Source: Angomonas ambiguus
Lineage: Eukaryota; Euglenozoa; Kinetoplastea; Trypanosomatida; Trypanosomatidae
Assembly: GCA_019695575.1 (NCBI GenBank)
Contig: JADNSB010000044.1
Span: 1 to 64,000 of the forward strand
DNA length: 64,000 nucleotides
Direction: 5' to 3'
In this document: positions 28,065 to 37,900 of the stretch, in pieces
How the letters are laid out: each line of letters opens with the position of its first letter
How positions within the stretch are numbered: the first letter of the stretch is position 1
The notes under the pieces: model-generated
What the model saw: only the letters and a program-made list of their open reading frames with translations
The model's database searches: none
Told to the model about the DNA's origin: nothing
Program-made: the position numbers and the translations under genes

Positions 28065-29314
28065 TATTATTATTAATACTATAATAATAATAATATAGTA
28101 TAATATATAGAATCAAAAAAAAATGAAAGAAAAATTGTTTTCTTTTTTTTTTCTTGTGTGCGTATAAATGTCTATATATATATATATATATATATATTGG
28201 GTAATAGAGACTGGTCTGAGAGAGTGTGATTTCCTTTTATTTTTTTAGTTTATTTAGTTACTATTGGATTACCAGTTGTAAACGTAGACAACACCGAAAG
28301 GAGAGTGCTAAATAAAAAAATAAAAAGGGATATCGAGTAAACTTTTTTTTTGTTATATTTACTCTTTAAATCCTTTTTTTTTTTTTTTACTCTTCCTGTG
28401 ATAACCAATAAACGGATTCTCTTCCGTTCGAGTTATTTTTTTCTCTTAATTATTTATCTTTTTTTTTTTAATCTTTTAGTTGACAAACCCTGTTTTTTTT
28501 TCCCCCCTTTTTCGAAGTGACTACGACTTTTCTTTCAGTCTTCCTTTATATTTTTTTTTTATGTATATTGTTTTGTGTTATTGTTTATTTATTTATTTTT
28601 CCTTGACAATTAGAACACAAAAAATAAAATAAAAATAAAGAAAAGTCACTAATACGGTAATTTATTAAACTGTTTCTTTTATTATTATTATTTCTGGTGA
28701 ATAAAACACCCCCAATAAAAAAAAGAAAAGGGTTTAAAAAAAAAAACGATCTTTAATTAATTAATAATATACAAATCAGGAATATTATATTTAAAAATAA
28801 ACAAAAAACAAGGTACAAAAAAATTAAATAGAACTGCTAATTCCTTCTGACTCTTTTTTTAGAGAGATAAGAACTGTGTTTAAGAGAAACACTTTTTATA
28901 TATATTTAAAAAAAAAAACTGGGAAATTACCCTTTAAAAAAAAAAAGAATTTCAAAAAGAAAAGAGTACAAAAATAACTCTTTTTTTTTCCTTTTCTTTT
29001 TAATTCCTTTTCTTAGTTTTTCTTTTTTTATTATTTTTATTTCTTAAAGAAGAGAATCAAAAGAAAAAGAAGAGAAGAAAAAAAAATAGTCAGTCACTAT
29101 AATTTACTTTTTCCCCATTCACCTTTGAAACTGTTCAAAAAACAAAAACGTAATTACTATTATGGTTGTTTGTTTGTTTTTTTCAATATGGTATAAAAAT
29201 TACATATATATAAATATCTTTTACATCATCATCGTCGTCGTCGTTCTTCATTTGTCTTCCTTTTCTTTTCTTTTCGTTTTGTGTGTGTGTGTGGTTGTTG
29301 TTGCTCTTTTATAT
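28065..29314. other. 1.25-kb AT-rich non-coding spacer
   Basis: It holds TTA repeats beside the ATG (28065-28100), a TA tract at 28173-28197 and many poly-T/poly-A runs. A (GT) run at 29279-29292 and a TCATCG/TCGTCG block (29225-29244) lie near the VIT/vWA stop codon. No ORF of coding composition and no RNA gene is seen. Confidence 0.65.
28173..28197. repeat. TA dinucleotide tract
   Basis: TA repeats lie about 110 bases upstream (sense) of the zinc-knuckle gene start. Confidence 0.85.
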
Positions 29315-31606
29315 TTAGCAACGTCCATGGAGAACAAGAAACTGCTCCGCCGCTGCCGAGTACTGGGCGGCGTTGTCTATACGGCTTAGGTAACGGCCGG
29401 CGGCGGCGGAGGCGAGGGCGGTGATAGACAGCGGCTCCGACTGCATATAACGTGCCGCAAGAGCAGTAGCCCAACTCTCCGGTGTCAGTCCCTCCGGCAG
29501 AGCGGTCTGTATTGCCGCCTCCGATATCCCCAACGCGGCGGCGTATCGTGTTGTCAGCGGAAACGACCCATCCCGTCGCTGCAGAGGGACCAGACGAGAA
29601 GGAGAGGGAGGCGCCAACACTGTTTCCACCAAGTCGCTCACAATCGCGCGTACAAACTCCATCGTGGAGACCTCCGCTGCGGGGAGCAACGTCGGAGGCG
29701 GCGGTGGCGCAGGGCGGTGGTGCAGCGGGAAAGGCTCTGTACGAGGGCCGTCGACCGCCACCAGTGATGGGGTGGCGTCTCCGCGGTATGGGGCTCCTAG
29801 TGGAGCTGGATCCCCGCCATCCCTCACCAGCGCCAACTGCGTATACGGGGAGGGGAAGGTGAGCGTGGTGGAGAGCTCGACGATTTCGTTCTTCTCTGTA
29901 GTCGTCGCCGTTCGTCCGGCGTACTCGGAAAGCGCGTGCGTTCGCTCCACGGCGGCGGCGGCGTGGACAAGACTCTGTTCGTCGGCCAGACCCCCATTGA
30001 CTGTCACTCGATCCGCCTCTGGTTGCGTAGAGAGGTCATAGGTGCCGATGAACTCCACCACCGTCTCATTGACTTTACCCGTAACGTACGTGGACAGTTT
30101 CTCAGTGAGGGTGGAGGGGGCTAGCGCGTAGAGATACAGTTGGGTTCCTTGCGGCAGGGCGGGGACCCGTCGATCCATAAAGGCGGGTCGTACCCCTTCC
30201 TCGTAGAAGGCTATCTTGACGTCGGTGAGGGTGGGCACGAGAGCCGCAGCGAGCAGTCCCACCACCGCCCCTGGAATACCCTCTACGCTACTCGTGCCTT
30301 GATACAGTCCGTTGGAGGCCAGTGCCAGTGCCTTCAGTCGAGTCCCACCAGAGCCAGGGAGGTACTCCAGACCGACGGCGTGAAGCCGCACACGGGAAAC
30401 CTGCTCCACCGCGACCGCCGCCACCCTCGTCACTGCCGTCTCATCGACGGAGGTGGTCAGCAATACTATATGGCGGAGGAATCCACTACGAATCGGTCCA
30501 CACGATGCGTGATCGCCGCTCCCAATGGCCGCCAGAAACGCGTCCGAGAACGGTCCGCCCGGAGAGGGCTGACGGGGCCGCAGTCCCGAAACCGTCGCCG
30601 CCAGCTGCTCCACGTCCACCTCCTCCACCGGCCGACACCCACCGGGGAAAAGCATCAAGTCCCCTTCGCTCCGTCGGTACAGCACGTTGACCCGAGTCCC
30701 CGGCGGCACCCCATGCAGCGCGAGATAGATGGCATGGGCGAACGCCATGGAGCTGTGAGAGTCGTGGGAGTCGACGAGAAACACTAATTCAGCGTTGGGG
30801 GCCAACTGACTCAAGGATGGGGTAATACACAGCGATACTGCGTGGCGACTGCTCTCGGGCACCGTGCCGCTCGTGTCGGACACCACGTGCACACGGAGCG
30901 GCTCCTCGGTGGGCTGCACAGCGGCCACCACTGTAAGCGGCTGACGAATGGGGTGTTGATCAAAGTTATTCTTGTACAGTAAGGAGAAGGAGGAGTCGCT
31001 GAGGTACTGCACCGTCGCCTCCAAAGGCTGAGGGGCGTCAGAGCCAGAGAGAAGGGAGACAGAGCCTCTCAACGGAACGTCGAGGGTGGCACTCATGGAG
31101 ACCGCAATACCGTCCGCCACCAGACGCTTCAACGGCATCTTAAACAGTTCATTGTACTGTACCGCTGTCCCTTTCGGACGAACGACGGGAGGAAAAAAGT
31201 CGGCGGGAAGAGTAAAAGCGATACGAGGAGCGACCTGCGGGAGAGGATGAAGGGGGGTGAGGTAGGTGACGGTCACCACGAGGGTGGTACCGACCACCAT
31301 TGTCCAAGGGATGGGAACGGTGGCCACGGTAGGGCCTGGCCGCTGACCGCCGGTGGAGAGACTCGTCACCACCGTCGTCGTCGCCTCCTTCCCCTGATAC
31401 TGCACCTGAGCTCCCCGTACGGTCCAGCCTGGAGGAGAGGGATGCGCCGATACAACACGGTGATCCTTCCCCGTCTCATTCCAGTACTCGGACCGCACCA
31501 CCACTTGCGTCGCGCTCCTGCACAGGCGTATGGAAATATCGGTTCCGACTAACGTTAAAGGGGTGTTGGTGTCTACTGCTAGTAGACCGATAGTAGGGTG
31601 GTTCAT
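29315..31606 (-). CDS. VIT and vWA domain protein (VWA5A-like), degenerate MIDAS
   Basis: This 763-residue protein follows the VWA5A/PARP4 plan. A VIT-type beta domain occupies about residues 10-135 (VTVTYLTPLHPLPQVAPRIAFTLP, in parts, resembles its end). A vWA Rossmann fold occupies about 270-445 and begins ELVFLVDSHDSHSSMAF. The C-terminal helical region has LVPLQRRDGSFPL and ESWATALAARYM, matching the family motif LxxLQxxDGSW...WATALA. The MIDAS consensus DxSxS is replaced by DSHDS/DSHSS, so metal coordination may be altered. No signal peptide is seen, so the protein is probably cytosolic. Function is unknown in protists; family members act as scaffolds. The coding sequence is unusually GC-rich, which explains long antisense frames. 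Confidence 0.82.
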   Translation of the reverse strand: MNHPTIGLLAVDTNTPLTLVGTDISIRLCRSATQVVVRSEYWNETGKDHRVVSAHPSPPGWTVRGAQVQYQGKEATTTVVTSLSTGGQRPGPTVATVPIPWTMVVGTTLVVTVTYLTPLHPLPQVAPRIAFTLPADFFPPVVRPKGTAVQYNELFKMPLKRLVADGIAVSMSATLDVPLRGSVSLLSGSDAPQPLEATVQYLSDSSFSLLYKNNFDQHPIRQPLTVVAAVQPTEEPLRVHVVSDTSGTVPESSRHAVSLCITPSLSQLAPNAELVFLVDSHDSHSSMAFAHAIYLALHGVPPGTRVNVLYRRSEGDLMLFPGGCRPVEEVDVEQLAATVSGLRPRQPSPGGPFSDAFLAAIGSGDHASCGPIRSGFLRHIVLLTTSVDETAVTRVAAVAVEQVSRVRLHAVGLEYLPGSGGTRLKALALASNGLYQGTSSVEGIPGAVVGLLAAALVPTLTDVKIAFYEEGVRPAFMDRRVPALPQGTQLYLYALAPSTLTEKLSTYVTGKVNETVVEFIGTYDLSTQPEADRVTVNGGLADEQSLVHAAAAVERTHALSEYAGRTATTTEKNEIVELSTTLTFPSPYTQLALVRDGGDPAPLGAPYRGDATPSLVAVDGPRTEPFPLHHRPAPPPPPTLLPAAEVSTMEFVRAIVSDLVETVLAPPSPSRLVPLQRRDGSFPLTTRYAAALGISEAAIQTALPEGLTPESWATALAARYMQSEPLSITALASAAAGRYLSRIDNAAQYSAAAEQFLVLHGRC

Positions 31607-32109
31607 TGTGTGGCTCTCTTTGCTTTTTGTTTTTTTGTTCTATTAAATAAAAAATAAAGAAAACGAGACTATTACTAATCACTCTTTTCTTTGTGTGTGT
31701 GTGTGTGTTTAACGGACGGAGAGAAAAAGAGAGAAGAAAAAGAAAATTGAGAAGAGCTTTTAAAGGGACATGAAGACAAACGGAAATCAAAAAAAAAAAA
31801 TCACGAAGCGAAATACCAAGGATTACATATTATTATAATTATTAATACTCAAAACTTTTTTATTTTCAGTTAACCATTCCCAGTAGTTACAATTTTCTTT
31901 CTTTTTCTTTTTTTACTTGCGTGAAGGGAAGGTGAGAGAGAGAAATTATTTCATTTGGAAGCACACAAATAATTCCCTTTTCTTCTTTTTTTTTCTGTTT
32001 ACCATTCTCGGACGATAACACCACCGGAAAAGAGGGAAAATAGAAAAAGAAGAACATTTTATTTATATATATATATTATCCCTTTTCTTCTTCTTTTCTC
32101 GTTCCTTTA
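31607..32109. other. AT-rich spacer
   Basis: It contains a (GT) run at 31694-31708, a purine-rich stretch at 31720-31760 (sense polypyrimidine for the VIT/vWA gene), poly-A at 31789-31801 and TA/T-rich sequence near the TRAP-gamma stop. No gene is seen. Confidence 0.65.
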
Positions 32110-32625
32110 TTACTTGTGGACCTTCATGCGGCGTTGACGGCTCTCCTCATTCTTCTGAGAGATGAACCACAGAATGGAGGAGGTGAACAAGGGGGAAAGA
32201 ATAAAGTTGGCCCTGGGGTCGGAGTGACGGAAGATGTACGCCATCAGAAAAGTGCACACCGCGAAGAAGACCGTGTTGAGAAGAAAGAGAGAGTATCCAA
32301 TAGCCACTTGCAGACGAAGACGGCGAAGAGGACGCAAATCCTTCTCATTCACCTCAGAAAAGTGACGTTGGCGAGACCAAAATTCGCTTTCTACCATCAC
32401 CACATACGACTGAAACAGCATATAGGTGCAGAAGGCGGCAACTCCCACAAACAACAAGGCGTTGGTCGGGGCATACCAGTCAAGGCCGTTGATCGCGTGA
32501 GCATAGTATACTGGCTGAAAGGAGACAATGGCAGCTACAAGGATCAGCGAGGTCTTGGGGTAATTCAGTCGGTTCTGCTCAATGCGTTCCTCTAAGAGCT
32601 GATCATCACCTTTAGGAGCGGGCAT
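32110..32625 (-). CDS. SSR3: Translocon-associated protein subunit gamma (TRAP-gamma/SSR3)
   Basis: This 171-residue protein has four hydrophobic segments (about 25-45, 55-80, 107-130 and 138-155). They are arranged as two N-terminal helices, a cytosolic charged stretch (EFWSRQRHFSEVNEKDLRPL) and two C-terminal helices. The last part, NFILSPLFTSSILWFISQ, matches the SSR3 C-terminus (NYILSxxxSSGLIALLS). The size is close to human SSR3 (185). TRAP sits beside the Sec61 channel in the ER membrane and helps insertion of some secretory proteins. Kinetoplastid TRAP complexes are reduced in some subunits, and the gamma subunit is the multi-spanning one. Confidence 0.8.
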   Translation of the reverse strand: MPAPKGDDQLLEERIEQNRLNYPKTSLILVAAIVSFQPVYYAHAINGLDWYAPTNALLFVGVAAFCTYMLFQSYVVMVESEFWSRQRHFSEVNEKDLRPLRRLRLQVAIGYSLFLLNTVFFAVCTFLMAYIFRHSDPRANFILSPLFTSSILWFISQKNEESRQRRMKVHK

Positions 32626-32878
32626 TGTGAACTTTTATATATATGTATGTATATATAAATGTATGAATGTATGAATGAATCAATGGAATAGCTAACAAAG
32701 GTGAGGAGCGGAAAGAAAGAAAAAGTGTTGGAATGGGGAAGAAGACCAATAACAAATACGCATTTGAAATGACGTTCAAAAATAGTCGTATTCTTTTCAG
32801 GAAAGAAAATTGAAAAAAAAAAAACAGATATAAATATAATAAAAAAAAAAAACGATATCATTTTTTTTTTCATTATTA

Positions 32879-33310
32879 TTATTCCTTGATCTTCTCCAAT
32901 GCCTCTCGGTACGCCTTCGCGTCCGCGGCAAACGCGTCATGGTCGGTAGGCATCTGAGTCCATCCAATCTTCAGTCCCGTCGCCTCATCCCTTTTAGGAA
33001 TGATGTGGAAGTGAACATGAGGCACCTCCTGATGCGCCAGCTTTCCATTATTCTGAAGCACATTATACTGCGTCGCCCCGTCCGGCCCGGCCACCACACG
33101 GGCGACCTTCGCCGTCAGTCGGCCCACCTCCGCCGCAGTATCGAGGTCCAGCTTGTGGAGCTCCTCGGCGTGAGACTTTGGGATGATCAGTACATGACCA
33201 CGAGCGAGGGGGTTGATGTCCATAAAGGCCAACGCCTTCGCCGTCTCGGCAACCTTGTGGCAAGGAATCGTGCCTTCCACGATTTTACAAAAGATGCAGT
33301 TAGCGGACAT
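32879..33310 (-). CDS. HIT-family hydrolase (HINT, purine nucleoside phosphoramidase)
   Basis: This is a complete, compact 143-residue HIT protein. It has the N-terminal CIFCKIVEGTIP (C5, C8), FMDINPLARGHVLIIPK, and the catalytic histidine triad HVHFHIIPK at 98-106, with H98, H100 and H102. HINT enzymes hydrolyse AMP-lysine and other AMP phosphoramidates as dimers; substrates in protists are uncertain. The gene lies 253 bases upstream of TRAP-gamma in transcription order. Confidence 0.95.
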   Translation of the reverse strand: MSANCIFCKIVEGTIPCHKVAETAKALAFMDINPLARGHVLIIPKSHAEELHKLDLDTAAEVGRLTAKVARVVAGPDGATQYNVLQNNGKLAHQEVPHVHFHIIPKRDEATGLKIGWTQMPTDHDAFAADAKAYREALEKIKE

Positions 33311-33741
33311 TGGTAATAATAATAGATAAAACAGAGAAAGAAAAAAATAAAGTGGTTCCCAATCAATTAGATTTATCTTTTTGTGTAGATTTGTATTGAT
33401 AATGAAAGAAAGAAAGAAAGAAAGAAAGGGAATAGAAACGTTTTATTTTATTCACAGAAAAAAAACGTGCCGACACTTAAAAGGTAAAATAAGTGGAGCC
33501 CAAATTCATTGAAGATTGGGTGGATTGTCTGTGAGAGAAAAGGTTACCCAGTTCTCTAGAAATGAAACGTGTTCAAGAATAATAATAATAATAATAATAA
33601 TAATCAAATAGTGAGTAACGAACCCCTTTCTTTATTTTATTTTATTAGTAGTGGAGGGGGGTTTACCGCTAACGTAAGTATCTACAGGATACTCAAATAA
33701 TAAACAATAAAAATTAAATATAAATGTCGGCAAACGACCAT
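33311..33741. other. AT-rich spacer
   Basis: It has a GAAA run at 33405-33428 (sense TTTC polypyrimidine), a TAA run at 33580-33604 and a TTTTA block near 33635. No gene is seen. Confidence 0.65.
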
Positions 33742-34734
33742 CTACGCATCCCGACAGTCCAGCAGCACCTTACCCAAGGTGGCCTGTCCTTCGAGGAGGT
33801 CGTGCCCCTTCTTGGCTTCCCGCAGGGGTAAGACATGATGGATGGTGAGGGTTATTTCCTTCCGTGCCACCCAGCCAAACACCTCCTTGGCCCGTCCTTC
33901 TCTCTCCTCCTCGGTAGTCATATAATCATCCAGCTTCGGTCGCTGGAGATATACACTATTCACGAGCTCCAGCGGGGCGACGGGGGGGACGGCACCACTG
34001 GCGTTCCCAAAAGATATCATGTACCCATGACGGCGGAGGACGGAGAGACTTCCACGGAAAGTGCTCTGACCCACTCCATCAAACACCGCATCGACGCCGT
34101 CAGGAGCGTACCGCCGCACCGCCGCTGGCCAGTCGGCCTCACTGCGGTAGTTAATCACGTGGTCGCAGCGGCCCACCGTGGTGGCAAGGGCTGCCTTCTC
34201 TTCGCTGCCACAGATCCCAATCACCGTAGCGCCTCTTAGTTTAGCCATCTGAGTGAGCAGCAGGCCGGTACCTCCCGCTGCGGCGTGCACCACCACCACC
34301 GACCCCGGCTTACACGGATAGCTGTCGTGAGAGAGGTAGTGGGCGGTGAAGCCCTGACAGACCACCGCCGCCGCCTCCTGCTCCGTCACCTCCTCCGGCA
34401 GTGGCACCACCAAATCAGTAGAGACGACGGTGTAGGAGGCGTAACTACCGCTGCCACCGTGATACCCCACACGTCGGTTCAGCCAGCGGCCGTCGGCGTC
34501 CTCATCGCCCACCTTTACCACCGTGCCAGCGCCTTCTACACCAGGAGTGTAGGGCATCGACGGTTTCTTGTACAGACCAGAGCGGAAGTACGTGTCGATA
34601 AAATTAATGCCGGCAAAGGCGTTATGAACGAGTAGTTCCCCTTTTTTTAATTCTACGGTCTCAGGCGTGAGGGTGGCGGCGGTGAAGACAAGTTGGTCAC
34701 TTCCGCCGTGCTCTGAGACAGAGATTTGAGACAT
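33742..34734 (-). CDS. Quinone oxidoreductase (zeta-crystallin-like MDR)
   Basis: This is an NADPH-dependent, zinc-free medium-chain dehydrogenase/reductase that reduces quinones or enones. I use the ATG at 34732-34734 (MSQISVSEHGG), 330 residues, the family's usual length; an upstream in-frame ATG at 34767 adds 11 hydrophobic residues of leader type. Visible marks are NFIDTYFRSGLY near 44-55, PYTPGVEGAGTVV, the nucleotide-binding HAAAGGTGLLLTQMAK (about 150-165) and DAVFDGVGQSTF. The structural zinc cysteines of alcohol dehydrogenases are absent, as expected for QOR. The next gene downstream is HINT. Confidence 0.93.
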   Translation of the reverse strand: MSQISVSEHGGSDQLVFTAATLTPETVELKKGELLVHNAFAGINFIDTYFRSGLYKKPSMPYTPGVEGAGTVVKVGDEDADGRWLNRRVGYHGGSGSYASYTVVSTDLVVPLPEEVTEQEAAAVVCQGFTAHYLSHDSYPCKPGSVVVVHAAAGGTGLLLTQMAKLRGATVIGICGSEEKAALATTVGRCDHVINYRSEADWPAAVRRYAPDGVDAVFDGVGQSTFRGSLSVLRRHGYMISFGNASGAVPPVAPLELVNSVYLQRPKLDDYMTTEEEREGRAKEVFGWVARKEITLTIHHVLPLREAKKGHDLLEGQATLGKVLLDCRDA

Positions 34735-34983
34735 GGATAACGCTACTGTATGAAATAAAAAAAACAAGAGGCACGGACGGAAAACTATCAGTCAAAAAAT
34801 TAAAAACAATGGAGCTTTCTTTTTCTTCTTTTATAAGTGGTGTAAGAGAGAGAGGAGGGTCAAAAGATAACGATTGTTCCAGAGACGTTCACTCAAGAGA
34901 GTAAAAAAAATGAAAAAATGTACAGAATGCTTTATTCATGTAGAGCGCAAATAGAACATAAAAAAGGGACTCTAGAGAACACG

Positions 34984-37900
34984 TTATAAAGTATTTCTTC
35001 CAAACTTTCTCTCTCGTCGTGGACGGCGTGGCTCCGCAGCAGCAGCGGCGGCGGTCGGTTCCTCCTCCACCGGTCGACGTCGACTCACCCTCTCCGTCCG
35101 CTCCACTCTTTCCACTGGATGCTGTGCCTCTATTTCCTGCTGTCGCTTCTCGTGCTCCTCCCTCCTCGCCTGGGCGCGAGCGACGAGCCGATTCGGACGG
35201 CGGACCGGTCGGGCGGCGGAGGTCTCTGCGGTGGACGGCGGCAGTGGAGCGGGCACCTCGGGCGCTGCTGGAGGTTCCTCCTCCGCGGCCTCTGGGGACT
35301 CCAGTGCAGCCGGCCGACGACGACGTATCGTTTTCTTTCGTGGGGCGGGTTCGGGTTCATTCTCCTTCTTTAGCAGCGCCGCCGCCAACACCTTTTGCTG
35401 CTCCTCCTCTCCACTGCCCCTACGAGGGGTTGCCGGGAGCGGAGGGGACTCCTCTCCTCCGGACTGTATGGGCACTTTGGTGGAGTAGACCTTTTTCTTT
35501 CGTTTTACCGTTTCTCTCTTCTTCTCCTCCTTCTCCGGCGTGTGTTTGGCACGATGACGGACTTGGTACCCCTCGCTGCGCTTCGCCAGCCGCTCCGCTA
35601 TACTGCCGGCCACCCCAGAGGACTGCGGTAGCGAGGCAGGGAGGGCCGTTTCCTCTAGATAGGTGCTGATAGCGGCCACCATGTACTGTACCTCCTCCAT
35701 CGAAGTGGACACTATCTGATCCCTTCGCTTATTCCGCTCCGCCGCGGTAAGGATGGCGACATCACTCTCCGCGGCATACATCTCGCAGGACAAGATGCCT
35801 TCTTTTCGTATGCTAGCCGCCAGCGCCTCCAGTGTTTGTTGGGAAGCAACGAGCTCTGGTAGTACATCCCCCGCTTTCGGGTTCTTGGAAATACTTTCCA
35901 CTATTTTTCCAATCACCCCCGCGATCACCAACGTCTCGGATTCAATCAAAAGTAACCCATGCGTGAGAAAATCAACGCTACAGTCCGGGGAAATCTCAAA
36001 CACATTGAAATCAGAAGAAAGGGCAGTGATGAACACCGTGGCGAGGTGGCCGACGAGTTTCTGCGTCACGGCAGCCCCCAACACAGGCTGGTGAATCCAA
36101 TTCATCACTTCATTGGCGCTGGCAATGTGCGCGAGGCACTCCGATATATAAGGACGAACACTGGTCACGTTACTGGAGGAAACTCTCTGCCAGTCGATCA
36201 GCGGCACCGTAAAACCAGTGCGTCGAACTTCTAGAGTGATGTACGACTGGGGAATGGCCAAATAGATACTCATCATGGCATCTATGACCAACTGTGCGTG
36301 CTCGTACACACGGGAGAGGTAGTTTGACATGAAGGCGTTTCTTTTTTGCTCCGCCACCGCCCCCACAGAAGAGGAAGGATTCAGTAGTTGGGAGCAAATC
36401 TCAAACACACAGGGAAGAAGGATGTGGTCGACTAGGATGGGGATTACGGCGGTGGGGACGCTGAGGGTGTCGGCCATACTCTCCACAATATCCCGTCCCT
36501 GTTCGTCCGGCTTGGCCATAATGTTACCGCAAGCGGATTGACTCTTAAGGTGAAGCATATCGATAAACGTGAGGAGCAGATTAGCGGTGAGTGCCTGCAG
36601 CAGCTCCTCTTGCTCTGCAATGTGGTCTTGCACTAATTTACTGTGACAGTCGGCCACGAACATGGTCACTTGATCTACCTTATCGCGAGGAGGGGAAGGG
36701 GACTCCGCCCCTGGAGTGTCCTCTGGCATTCTCTCCTCGGTTGCCCCACCTCCTCCACGTCGCCGGCGCAGAAGACGACGACGACCGACGTCGGAACTTC
36801 TTCGACTCTTTTCTTCCGCCGCTCCGCCATCGACGTCCTCCTCTTTCGCCGCGAAGAGATCCGCACTGTCAAACACCTCCGCATCACGACGGAGGAAGTG
36901 GACGCCGCGGTCAATGACGACCGATAGTAAATTGAGGAGTTTGGTGGACAATACGGAGGACACATACTCCCGCCCGAGCCGAGGTCGGACTCGGTGCTCT
37001 AGGGATAGGCCAGTGTTATCGACAATAAACGGTAACACCGTGATGTACGCCTTGCTCAGCATGCCGATACCGTGCAAGTAGTATTTGTAACACGTCGATC
37101 GCATCACCTCCAACTCCTCCAGTAGTTCCCCCACCTCTTCAATCTGTTTATCGGTGGTGATGGTGCCCGTCGAGCAAGACTCCCCGACGGCCACCTTCAT
37201 TCGCAGTATACCGTCGCTGACGAGCAGCATCATGCGCTCCCACTGCCCCATGATCACCTCTACCAGAATAGCCGCCAGCAGCTCCAACTTCTCCGAGGCG
37301 GAGTGCATTTGTTTTTCTCCATTGGTGAACAGGGCGATGTTGTTGACGAAGCCTAGGAGGACGCTGCGGTTCACAAACGCCAGGAAGAGAGACCCCATCA
37401 CGGACGAGGCGGAGTGTACCATACGTCGAACTACAGTGACAGAGAGATCGCGTAGTGTCGTCGCCTCACTCCCTGAAAGATTTTGTGGCATGACTGGGAT
37501 AAACTTTACGACTGGTAAAAGGGGGTTCGAGGAGGGGTGGTCTTCATACACGGCACGACGGACGGGTCCTTTGTTGGTAACATGGGATACCTCAAAACTA
37601 TTATTGGAGCTCTGACCCTCCGTGGCGGAGGCACCGGCGGTCAGTGGGGTGGTCACCGGCGGACCGTTCTCTTGCAAGTGAGACAGCATTCGGGAGAGGG
37701 GGTCGTCACTGGGGGGCGTGTAGTCGAACAGACCACTGTGAATCACGGTCGCAATGCCTCCCCAATACGAGGTGAACACATGCTCGAGGTTCTCCATGCA
37801 GGCCTCCGCCAGACGGGCAGCGTACGTGTTCAATAGCGGTCCTTGGCTCATCACCGCCGCCTCCGTCTCGCTCCGTGAAAAGAGCTGTCTCAGCATGCCG

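Noticed and set aside
30140-30787. Long plus-strand frame opposite the VIT/vWA gene
   Set aside because: It is antisense to a well-supported gene and comes from high GC content; similar antisense frames at 23085-23822, 35019-35669 and 45101-45709 are rejected for the same reason.
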